This document shows positions 1 to 7,172 of a DNA stretch of 7,295 nt, one piece after another; position 1 is the stretch's first letter; every line of letters starts with the position of its first letter. The DNA is from an uncultured Burkholderiaceae bacterium (lineage in GTDB: Bacteria > Pseudomonadota > Gammaproteobacteria > Burkholderiales > Burkholderiaceae_C). The stretch is from NCBI GenBank assembly GCA_938022295.1, contig CALIDR010000070.1:1-7295 (forward strand), read 5' to 3'. The notes under the pieces were generated by a model that made no database searches, was not told where the DNA came from, and saw nothing but the letters and a program-made list of their open reading frames with translations. The position numbers and the translations under genes were made by a program.

Positions 1-1227
<1,227 letters not shown>

Positions 1228-1234
1228 GCGGCGA

Positions 1235-1260
1235 GCCTCGATCCCGTCCGGGACCGAGGC
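1235..1260 (+). terminator. GC-rich hairpin after the adaptor gene, possible terminator
   Basis: GCCTCG (1235-1240) pairs perfectly with CGAGGC (1255-1260). After one mismatch, TCCC pairs with GGGA around a GTCC loop. It starts 7 bp after the adaptor stop codon, where an intrinsic terminator would be expected. No T-run follows on either strand, so it may only aid Rho-dependent ending or protect the 3' end of the transcript. Because the small - strand gene ends at 1324, the hairpin could serve both converging transcripts. Confidence 0.4.
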
Positions 1261-1323
1261 GGCCGGCAGCGGCGGCGCCGGTGCCCGCGCGCTGCGGCCG
1301 GCAACGACCGCGACCGCTCGCCG

Positions 1324-1575
1324 TCAGCCCTTGTCGTCGCGCCGCGCGCGCACCCGCACCTGCGAGCGGCGCCACAGCGCGTAGACGCCGGTCATCGCAA
1401 GCAGCGGCCACAGGCAGGTGCTGATGGCCACCCACATCAGGCGACCGTCGAGCGGGTCGCGCTCGCCCGCGTCGGCGCGCCGGCGCGGGCCCTCGTTGAA
1501 CAGGTGGCGGTTGGAGTACGTCGCCAGGCCGAACAGGGCCCCGAAGACGAGGAACAGCACGATCGGCGTGGTCAC
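1324..1575 (-). CDS. Small membrane protein with two helices, function unknown
   Basis: This encodes 83 residues. It begins with GTG (complement of 1573-1575), supported by an AGGAG ribosome-binding site 6 nt upstream, and ends at TGA (complement of 1324-1326). The N-terminus is a hydrophobic helix (about 3-20, IVLFLVFGALFGLATY). A polar, arginine-rich link follows (22-45, containing NEGPRRRADAGERDPLDG), then a second helix (about 47-67) and a strongly basic tail (RRSQVRVRARRDDKG). By the positive-inside rule, the basic link and tail cannot both be cytoplasmic if both helices cross fully, so the topology is uncertain. I do not recognise the family and infer no function. It is convergent with the adaptor gene and divergent from DUF2252. 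Confidence 0.75.
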   Translation of the reverse strand: MTTPIVLFLVFGALFGLATYSNRHLFNEGPRRRADAGERDPLDGRLMWVAISTCLWPLLAMTGVYALWRRSQVRVRARRDDKG

Positions 1576-1581
1576 GGCGCG

Positions 1582-1586
1582 CTCCT
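1582..1586 (-). promoter_or_regulatory. Ribosome-binding site fixing the GTG start of the small membrane protein
   Basis: On the - strand AGGAG lies 6 nt before the GTG codon at 1575-1573. No ATG in the same frame competes nearby, so this site supports the GTG start and a real gene despite the short length. Confidence 0.6.
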
Positions 1587-1860
1587 GCGGACCACCGGCG
1601 GCCCGTCGGGACAGTCTTGCTCAGGAACGGCGCGCTGGCAATCGGAATCGGTGTCCGGGCGGCGGCCGCGCTCGCGGTCGTGGCCGGATCGCCACCGCCA
1701 GCGCCGCGCGGGCGACGAAGGCCCGTCGGACCACAACGGGCGGCGTCGAGCCGCCGGGCCCGCGCGGCGAAGGCCGGCGGCCCGACGGCGTGCGCTTCGG
1801 CGGGGACGCCCACCGCGACCTGGGTCGACGGATCCGCTGCGCGCTGTCGAGATCGCTGCC
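1587..1860. other. Divergent intergenic stretch with no convincing gene
   Basis: This is the gap between the small membrane protein on - and DUF2252 on +. It should hold both promoters. Weak sigma70-like hexamers can be picked out (for example TTGCTC at 1617-1622), but none has a good partner at 16-18 bp. Several frames are open here, but their translations are arginine/proline/alanine-rich, with the composition of random GC-rich DNA. I see no supported small gene, hairpin or repeat. Confidence 0.4.
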
Positions 1861-3299
1861 TTGAGCCCTGCCCTGCACCATCCCCTCGCCGACGTGCTCC
1901 AGCCGCTGCACACGCGCCAGTCGGACCTGAACTCGACGCTGCCGACGCCCCCCCGCCGCCGCGAGGCCGGCCGCGCGCGGCGCGACGCCGTGCCGCTGGC
2001 CGCGCACGGCGACTGGGCTCCCGCCGCCGGCCGCCCCGATCCGCTTGCGCTGCTGCGCGCGAGCAACGCCGGGCGCGACGCGGCGCTGGTGCCGTTGCGG
2101 ATGCAGCGCATGGCGTCGTCGCCGTTCGCGTTCCTGCGCGGCGCGGCCGTCGTGATGGCGGCCGACCTCGCGACGACACCCGTCAGCGGCGTGCAGGTGC
2201 TGATCGACGGCGACGCGCACTTCGCGAACTTCGGCCTCTTCGGCACCGCCGACGGCGAGGTCCTCGTCGACCTCGACGACTTCGACGAGGTGATGTTCGG
2301 GCCCTGGGAGTGGGACCTCGAGCGCCTGACCGCGAGCGTCGAGGTCGCCGGCCGCGAGATCGGCCTCGGCGAGCGCGACCGCGCGCGCGCCGTGCGCGGC
2401 ACCGCCGGCGGCTACTGCGGCGCGATGCACGAGCTGGCCGCGGTGCCGGTGCTGACGCTGTGGCGGCGCCGCACCGCGGTGGCGGACCTGCTCGCCGGCG
2501 TGCCGTCCCCCTGGGCGCCCGGCGAAGGCGTGCGCAAGCTGCTGCGCAAAGCCGAGGACAAGGCGCGGGCCTCCGACAACGCCGCGCTTCTCACCTCGAT
2601 GGCGCCCGAGCGGCCCGGTGGCGGCTGGCGCTTCGACGGGCAGCCGCCGCTGCTGACCGCCCTCGAGCCCGCCGAGCGCGAGATGGTCGCCCAGTCGCTG
2701 CACGACTACCTCTGCAGACGCTGTCGCCCGAGCGGCACTTCATGCTGCAGCGCTGCCGCGTCGCCGAGGTCGCGCACCGCGTCGTCGGCGTGGGCAGCGT
2801 CGGCCTGCTCGTCTGGGTCGTGATGCTGTTCGGCAACGACGCCGGCGATCCGCTGTTCCTGCAGGTCGAGCAGGCCGCGCCGCCGGCGCACGCGCCGTAC
2901 GGGCCGCCGCAGCCCGCGGACCTCGCGCACGACGGGCGCCGCGTCGTGCACGGCCAGCGGCTGCTGCAGGCTTTCGGCGACCCGCCGCTGGGCTGGACCA
3001 CGGTCGGCGGCGTGCCCTGCCACGTGCGTCAGATGCGCAATCTGAAGGCCTCGTTCGCGCCCGAGAAGATGAACGCGCCGACGTTCGCCGCCTTCGCCTG
3101 GAGCTACGGCACGCTGCTCGCGCGGGCGCACGCCCGCACCGGCGACGCCGCCGCGATCGCCGGCTGCTGCGGCGACGGCGACGGGCTCGACGACGCGCTG
3201 GCGGCGTGGGCCGCGGCCTACGCCGACCGCACCGAGGCCGACCACGCGATGCTGCGCGCGGCGATCGCGCGCGGCGAGGTGGCCGCCAACGCCGGCTGA
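1861..3299 (+). pseudogene. DUF2252 family protein (COG4320), split by one frameshift
   Basis: Two reading frames together give one full-length DUF2252 protein of about 479 residues. The first runs from TTG 1861 to L284 (codon 2710-2712) and, if not corrected, continues to a stop at 2821-2823. The second picks up at 2712 (LQTLSPERHFML) and ends at TGA 3297-3299. Family motifs in order are PLRMQRMASSPFAFLRGAA (about 78-96), GDAHFANFG (117-125), DLDDFDE (137-143) and PWEWDLERL (148-156). In the second frame come VVGVGSVG, DPLFLQV, VRQMRNLKAS and the C-terminal LARAHARTGDA and AAYADRTEADHAML. The GDxHxxN and DxDDFD pair resembles the catalytic motifs of aminoglycoside-phosphotransferase-like kinases, but the biochemical role of the family is unknown. 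No slippery heptamer is visible, so this looks like a lesion or sequence error rather than programmed frameshifting. The start is uncertain: TTG 1861 has only a weak GAG upstream, but the family N-terminus requires a start near here. The gene is convergent with the PEP-CTERM gene. Confidence 0.85.
2707..2718 (+). other. Frameshift site inside DUF2252
   Basis: The bases TACCTCTGCAGACG (2707-2720) read YLCR in the incoming frame. The outgoing frame from 2712 reads LQTLSPER, which continues the family sequence. Removing one CT pair (TAC CTG CAG ACG) restores HDYLQTLSPERH. Adding one C (CTC CTG) restores HDYLLQTL. The event is therefore either a two-base CT duplication or a one-base loss. Confidence 0.8.
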
Positions 3300-3306
3300 A
3301 CGGCGC

Positions 3307-4014
3307 CTACGGCTGCCGGCGCGCCCGCGGCGACGGCTGCCCTGCCCGCCAGGCGAGCCAGCCGAGGCCCGCCGCCCACAGCGCCGCCGTCGCAGGCTCG
3401 GGCACCGCGGTGACGACGACCGACAGCCGGCTCGGGCCGGCGAAGCCGCCCCAGTCGTCCCACGACTCGACGTTGTCCTCGTACGACCATTGCCACCAGT
3501 CGCACCGCAGTCCGCCCACCGCCTGGCCTTCGTCGTCGAACTCGTCGTACCAGCACCCGCGGCTGGCGGTCTCGGCGCTGTAGGTGCTCCACCCGCGCGT
3601 TTCCCACTGGCCGGCGAGGTCGACGTCGTAGCGCCCGGGCGAAGGAAACGTCACCGAGAACGTCCACTGCCCCGCGTACGTCGCGCCCGCCGCCACCGAA
3701 GGCCGGACCTCGAACGACTGGCCCATCGCCGCGAACGAGACCACCACGAGCTGCTCGCCGTAGTCGTGGTACCAGTTGACGAGCCACTCCTGGTGGCCCT
3801 CCTCGGGCGCGGGCTCGGTCGGGTTGCTGCCGCCGCCGGCGTGGCGATCGGTCGCCACCGTGAAGCGCACGTCGAAGTCGACCACGCCGCCGGCGCGGAC
3901 CTCGAGCGTGCTGGCGTCGAAGCGGTCGACGGTGGCACGTGCGGCGTGCGACGGCGCTGCCGATCCGATCGCCAGCGGCAGCAGAATCAGCGCCCCGATG
4001 CTCGAGCGTGCCAT
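3307..4014 (-). CDS. PEP-CTERM sorted, secreted protein with beta-sandwich-like body
   Basis: This encodes 235 residues, from ATG (complement of 4012-4014) to TAG (complement of 3307-3309). A Sec signal peptide (about 1-24, core IGALILLPLAIGSAAPSHA) ends at a good Ala-X-Ala-type cleavage site. The middle (about 28-135) is rich in beta-forming stretches with the look of an Ig/PKD-like sandwich, for example LEVRAGGVVDFDVRFTV and FPSPGRYDVDLAGQW. Residues 150-191 are rich in Trp, Asp, Glu and Tyr and contain two cysteines (C154, C171) that could form a disulfide. The C-terminus has the sorting signal: VPEP at 204-207, a short hydrophobic helix with several Trp, and an Arg-rich tail (PRARRQP). 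Proteins of this class are cut and sorted by an exosortase encoded elsewhere and act at the cell surface or in exopolysaccharide and biofilm matrix. No body-domain function is recognised. The frame is open further upstream, but signal peptide and ribosome-binding site fix this ATG. Confidence 0.9.
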   Translation of the reverse strand: MARSSIGALILLPLAIGSAAPSHAARATVDRFDASTLEVRAGGVVDFDVRFTVATDRHAGGGSNPTEPAPEEGHQEWLVNWYHDYGEQLVVVSFAAMGQSFEVRPSVAAGATYAGQWTFSVTFPSPGRYDVDLAGQWETRGWSTYSAETASRGCWYDEFDDEGQAVGGLRCDWWQWSYEDNVESWDDWGGFAGPSRLSVVVTAVPEPATAALWAAGLGWLAWRAGQPSPRARRQP

Positions 4015-4020
4015 GGCTGC

Positions 4021-4027
4021 CCTCCTT
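4021..4027 (-). promoter_or_regulatory. Strong ribosome-binding site of the PEP-CTERM gene
   Basis: AAGGAGG on the - strand, 6 nt before the ATG, is a near-perfect Shine-Dalgarno sequence. It decides this start over the upstream in-frame extension. Confidence 0.8.
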
Positions 4028-4220
4028 CCGTGCCGGTCGTGCGACGACGCGGGCATCTTAAGGCTCGCCGCGGCGCCGATGGCTGCTCGTCGTCCCTCGC
4101 CCTGCCGGGCGGGCCGCCGCGCGGCTCGCGGCCGGGTTACCCTCGGTGTCTGCCGGGCGCGAGGCGGCATCGCGCCGGCGGCACGGCAACGACAGCCCGC
4201 GCCTCGGCGCGAAATCGACA
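4028..4220. promoter_or_regulatory. Divergent promoter region between PEP-CTERM and methyltransferase genes
   Basis: This stretch should hold the promoters of two divergent genes. On the - strand, TAAGAT (complement of 4055-4060) lies about 40 nt before the PEP-CTERM ATG and matches four of six positions of a -10 box, but no good -35 hexamer sits at the right distance. On the + strand only weak candidates are seen around GGTTACCC (4134-4141). No operator palindrome stands out. Confidence 0.25.
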
Positions 4221-4235
4221 GTGGAGGAACCGACG

Positions 4236-4994
4236 ATGGGGGAACGATCGAAGCGCGACCGCGAGGCGGTCGTGGTCGCGCAGCGGCTGAACGGCACGGC
4301 ACTGCCGCCGGCCGACCGGACCGCGCCGCCGTCGTCGCCACAGGGCTCCACGTTCGCGCAGCAGCGCGCGTTCCTGCGCGGGTTCCTGGCCCAGCCGCGT
4401 CAGGTGGCCTCGATCGTGCCGAGCTCGGCGTTCCTCGAGCAGCGGCTGGTGCGCGCGGCGGGCGTGGCCGACGCGCGCACGATCGTCGAGCTCGGCCCGG
4501 GCACCGGCGGCACCACGCGCGCGTTGCTGCGCGCGGCGCGGCCCGAGGCGCGGCTGCTCGCGATCGAACTGAGCCCGATGTTCGACGCCCGGCTGCGCCG
4601 CGAGATCACGGACCCCCGTTTCGCGGTGCACCTGGGCAGCGCCGAGCAGCTCGAGGAGATCCTGCGCGCGCAGCGGCTGCCGGCGCCCGACGTGGTCGTC
4701 TCGGGCATCCCGTTCTCCACCTTGCCGGCCCGCGCGGCCGAGCGCGTGGCGGCGGCGATCGCGCGCTGCCTCGCGCCGGGCGGCCGCTTCGTCGCCTATC
4801 AGGTGCGAGGCCACGTCGCCGACTACGCCGCCCCGTTCCTCGGCGACCCGGAGGTGTCGTGGGAATGGCTCAACGTGCCGCCGGTGCGGGTGTACCGCTG
4901 GCTCAAGCCGACGCCCGCCGGCGGATCGGCCACCGCGAAGGCCAGCCGCGCCGCGGCGGCGCGACACCGGCCGGGCCGGGAGCGGCGGCGCTGA
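4236..4994 (+). CDS. SAM-dependent methyltransferase, phospholipid N-methyltransferase-like (COG3963 type)
   Basis: This encodes 252 residues, from ATG 4236 to TGA 4992-4994. GGAGG at 4223-4227, 8 nt upstream, supports the start; an in-frame GTG at 4221 is a less likely alternative. After a charged, low-complexity N-terminus (1-38) comes FLRGFLAQPRQVASIVPSSAFL (about 47-68), the segment before the Rossmann fold that is typical of PmtA-like enzymes. SAM-binding motif I is VELGPGTGG (84-92). The acidic residue ending strand 2 is E111 in LLAIEL. The motif IV region is DVVVSGIPFSTLP (152-164), where the SGxP form recalls PmtA and the rRNA adenine dimethylase-like group. A late APGGRFVAYQV strand (180-190) completes the fold. 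The basic Ala/Arg tail after about 228 looks disordered. By family, the likely reaction is methylation of a lipid headgroup such as phosphatidylethanolamine at the membrane, but the substrate is inferred and other small molecules are possible. It is convergent with the flavin-reductase-like gene. Confidence 0.87.
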   Translation: MGERSKRDREAVVVAQRLNGTALPPADRTAPPSSPQGSTFAQQRAFLRGFLAQPRQVASIVPSSAFLEQRLVRAAGVADARTIVELGPGTGGTTRALLRAARPEARLLAIELSPMFDARLRREITDPRFAVHLGSAEQLEEILRAQRLPAPDVVVSGIPFSTLPARAAERVAAAIARCLAPGGRFVAYQVRGHVADYAAPFLGDPEVSWEWLNVPPVRVYRWLKPTPAGGSATAKASRAAAARHRPGRERRR

Positions 4995-5052
4995 AAGCCG
5001 GCATCACGGGCCGCGCGCCGGCCGACGCGACGCCGGCACCGGCAACGGCCGA
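4995..5052. other. Convergent intergenic gap with GCCGGC repeats
   Basis: The 58 bp between two converging stop codons contain three copies of the self-complementary GCCGGC (4997-5002, 5017-5022, 5032-5037). These can pair with one another in short hairpins and may slow transcription from both sides. No T-run is present, so no classical intrinsic terminator can be claimed. Confidence 0.3.
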
Positions 5053-5589
5053 TCAGCGCATCCGGGACCGCAGCCGGATCGTCTGCCCCGCCATCATGAA
5101 GCGCCCCCGGCCGCGGTGATGCAGCGTGCGCGGGTCCGTCACGTTCGGATCGGCCCACGCCGCGACGACCTCGAGCACGAACAGGCCGTAGCGGTTCACG
5201 CCGCGCGTGTCGACGACGCGGCACTCGAGGCTGGCCCAGCACTCGTCGACCAGCGGCGGCGCCACCTGCGACGCCGGCTTCGGCGTCAGGCCGAAGGCGG
5301 CGAACTTGTCGACGCGCGCACCGCTCGTGTTGCCGCAGCCGACCACCGCCGGGCCGAGCTCGACGGTGGGGACGTTGATCACGGCCTCGCGGGTCGCGCG
5401 CAGCGCCTCGAAGCTGTGATCCTGGTCGCCGACGACGACGCCGACCAGCGGCGGCTCGAACTCGAGCATCGTGTGCCACGACAGCGTCATCACGTTGGCG
5501 CGGCCGCGCCGCGACGTCGTCAGCAGCACCACCGGGCCCGGTTCGAGCAGGCCGTAGACCTTGGACAGCGGCGGCCGGCGTTTGCGCAT
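5053..5589 (-). CDS. Flavin reductase-like FMN-binding split-barrel protein
   Basis: This encodes 178 residues, from ATG (complement of 5587-5589), with GAGG 6 nt upstream, to TGA (complement of 5053-5055). The length and motif order fit the flavin reductase-like domain family. The opening LLEPGPVVLLTTSRRGRANV is followed by MTLSWHTMLEFEPPLVGVVV (35-53), where the first loop should hold the FMN phosphate. EAVINVPT (68-75) and the segment GCGNTSGARVDKFAAFGL (84-101) come next, then the barrel strands SLECRVVDT and GLFVLEVVAAW. Family members bind FMN and either reduce it with NAD(P)H or act as flavin-binding oxidoreductases. The specific reaction here is unknown. The gene is the second of a - strand pair: the exonuclease stops 12 bp upstream and the ribosome-binding site lies inside that gap, so the two are probably cotranscribed. 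Confidence 0.9.
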   Translation of the reverse strand: MRKRRPPLSKVYGLLEPGPVVLLTTSRRGRANVMTLSWHTMLEFEPPLVGVVVGDQDHSFEALRATREAVINVPTVELGPAVVGCGNTSGARVDKFAAFGLTPKPASQVAPPLVDECWASLECRVVDTRGVNRYGLFVLEVVAAWADPNVTDPRTLHHRGRGRFMMAGQTIRLRSRMR

Positions 5590-5601
5590 CGGTAGCCTCG
5601 C

Positions 5602-6672
5602 TCAGGCGACGTCGGTGACCACGGCCGGCGCCGCCTCGTCGAGCGCCTCGTCGCCGTACTCGGTGCGGAACGACGCCGCGTCGAGCCCGCGCTCGCGCAG
5701 CCAGCGCACCATCACCGCCTCGTAGCCGTGGGTCACGATCACGCGCGCGGCGCCGGTGGCGGCGATCGCGCGCTGCAGGCCGGGCCAGTCGGCGTGGTCC
5801 GACAGCACGAAGCCGCGGTCGACGCCGCGCCGCCTGCGCGTGCCGCGCAGCTGCATCCAGCCGCTGGCGAACGCGTCGCCGTGGTCGCCGAGCCGCCGCA
5901 GCCACGGGCTGCCCTGCACCGACGGCGGCGCGACGACGAGCGCGCGCCCGAGCTCGTCCTTGCCGAGCTCGGTGACGCGCCGCGTCGGCGGCAGCGCCAC
6001 GCCGGCGGCGCGGTACGCGGCGTTGATCGGCTCGACCGCCCCGTGGACGGCGATCGGCCCGATCGAGGCGTCGACGCCGGCGAGCAGCCGCTGCGCCTTG
6101 CCGAAGCTGTAGGCCAGCAGCAGGCTCGCGCGGCCGGCCGCGGCGTTGGCGGCCCACCAGGCGTCGATCTCGGCGAACACCTGCGCCTGCGGCCGCCAGC
6201 GGTACACCGGCAGGCCGAACGTGCTCTCGGTGACGAAGGCGTCGCAGCGCACCGGCTCGAACGGGGTGCAGGTCGGGTTCGTCTCGTCGTGCGCGCTCAG
6301 GTAGTAGTCGCCCGAGACGACCCACACCCGGCCGCGGTGCTCGAGCCGCACCTGCGCCGCGCCGAGCACGTGCCCGGCCGGGTGCAGGCTCACGCGCACG
6401 CCGCGGTGCTCGACGGTCTCGCCCCAGGCGAGCGGTTGCAGCGCGATGTCGGCGCCCAGGCGCGCGCGCAGCACGCCCTCGCTCGGCGCCGAGGCGAGGT
6501 AGTGGCCATGGCCGCGGCGCGCGTGGTCGGCGTGGGCGTGCGTGATCACGGCGCGGTCGACCGGGCGCCAGGGGTCGATGTGGAAGTCGCCTTGCGGACA
6601 GTACAGCCCCTCGGGGCGCTCGACGACGAGGTCGCCGTCGCGGCCGGCTTCGAGCGCGGTCGTCGTGGTCAT
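5602..6672 (-). CDS. Ligase-associated DNA exonuclease, metallo-beta-lactamase/beta-CASP fold
   Basis: This encodes 356 residues, from ATG (complement of 6670-6672) to TGA (complement of 5602-5604). The N-terminal signature DLVVERPEGLYCPQGDFHID (14-33) and DPWRPVDRAVITHAHADHAR (33-52) are characteristic of the ligase-associated exonuclease family (TIGR04122), related to the mRNA 3'-end processing nucleases of COG1236. Metal ligands are visible: HAHADH (45-50), H98/H102 in HPAGHVLGA and D122 in SGDYYL. The beta-CASP part contributes TESTFG (148-153), LAYSFGKAQRL (187-197), SDHADW (291-296) and a late histidine in VTHGYEAV (H315). The full active site is therefore present. In this family the enzyme is predicted to trim DNA ends in a repair set with an ATP-dependent ligase, an Lhr-type helicase and a metallophosphoesterase. 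None of those partners is encoded here. The ribosome-binding site is weak, and the start was chosen from the family N-terminus. It heads an operon with the flavin reductase-like gene. Confidence 0.93.
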   Translation of the reverse strand: MTTTTALEAGRDGDLVVERPEGLYCPQGDFHIDPWRPVDRAVITHAHADHARRGHGHYLASAPSEGVLRARLGADIALQPLAWGETVEHRGVRVSLHPAGHVLGAAQVRLEHRGRVWVVSGDYYLSAHDETNPTCTPFEPVRCDAFVTESTFGLPVYRWRPQAQVFAEIDAWWAANAAAGRASLLLAYSFGKAQRLLAGVDASIGPIAVHGAVEPINAAYRAAGVALPPTRRVTELGKDELGRALVVAPPSVQGSPWLRRLGDHGDAFASGWMQLRGTRRRRGVDRGFVLSDHADWPGLQRAIAATGAARVIVTHGYEAVMVRWLRERGLDAASFRTEYGDEALDEAAPAVVTDVA

Positions 6673-6778
6673 CGCGCCCGATCGTAGGCGCAACGCGGCC
6701 GCCCGCCGCGGCCTTATGCTCGGGCATCCCGACCCGCCGCCGCCCGCCGTGTCCGCCTCGCCCGCCCCCGCCGCGCCG
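6673..6778. promoter_or_regulatory. Divergent region between exonuclease and DUF805 genes
   Basis: The 106 bp carry the promoters for two divergent genes. On + strand, TATGCT (6715-6720) is a fair -10-like box for DUF805. On - strand, TACGAT (complement of 6681-6686) is a weak one for the exonuclease. Neither has a clear -35 partner. Start codons on both sides lack strong Shine-Dalgarno sequences. Confidence 0.2.
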
Positions 6779-7126
6779 ATGGAGCCGGCGCAGATCTTCT
6801 TCGGCTTCCGGGGCCGCATCGCGCGGCGCACCTGGTGGCTGTACGGGGTGGCGGCGATGCTCGGCCTGGGCCTGCTGCTGACCGCGCTGCTGCGCATCGC
6901 CGGGCTCGACCCCGACGCCGCCACCGGCGTCGTCTCGCTGCTGCTGCTGTGGCCTTCGGTGGCGATCTCGGTCAAGCGCTGGCACGACCGCGACAAGTCG
7001 GCGTGGTGGGTGCTCGTCGGCCTGATCCCGGTGATCGGCGGCCTGTGGCTGCTGATCGAGAACGGGATGCTGCGCGGCACGCCGGGGCCGAACCGCTACG
7101 GGCCCGATCCGCTGCAGGCCCCGTAG
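6779..7126 (+). CDS. DUF805 family small integral membrane protein
   Basis: This encodes 115 residues from ATG 6779 to TAG 7124-7126. The typical N-terminal motif FFGFRGRIARRTWWLYGV (7-24) leads into the first helix (about 20-40). A second hydrophobic segment spans about 48-65, then the conserved loop VKRWHDRDKSAWWVL (65-79), a third helix (about 76-94) and the family ending GTPGPNRYGPDP (100-111). These motifs make the family assignment secure. It is an inner-membrane protein whose molecular function is not established. The start is uncertain: in-frame ATG 6716 and GTG 6749 would add a Pro/Ala-rich leader, and none of the three has a clear ribosome-binding site. I prefer 6779 because it gives the usual short N-terminus and lies downstream of the TATGCT box. 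Confidence 0.85.
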   Translation: MEPAQIFFGFRGRIARRTWWLYGVAAMLGLGLLLTALLRIAGLDPDAATGVVSLLLLWPSVAISVKRWHDRDKSAWWVLVGLIPVIGGLWLLIENGMLRGTPGPNRYGPDPLQAP

Positions 7127-7172
7127 CGCCGGCGCGCGGGCGGGGCGCTGTCAGCCTAGATCCGGCAGTTGG

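Noticed and set aside
1259..1303. A 10-bp direct repeat GCGGCCGGCA (1259-1268 and 1294-1303) between the adaptor and the small membrane protein
   Set aside because: It is short and made of common GC-rich words, with no sign of an attachment site or operator.
1617..1860. A signal-peptide-like start (LRNGALAIGIGV...) upstream of DUF2252 on +
   Set aside because: After a short hydrophobic run it becomes Arg/Pro-rich without motifs, has no ribosome-binding site, and merely runs into a shadow frame of DUF2252.
2700..2725. Programmed -1 ribosomal frameshifting in DUF2252
   Set aside because: No X XXY YYZ slippery heptamer or clear downstream pseudoknot is visible, and the family is normally encoded in one frame.
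4823..6985. A 720-residue open frame on - spanning the flavin reductase and exonuclease genes
   Set aside because: It is an out-of-frame shadow of two well-supported genes, with Arg/Ala/Pro-rich low-complexity sequence.
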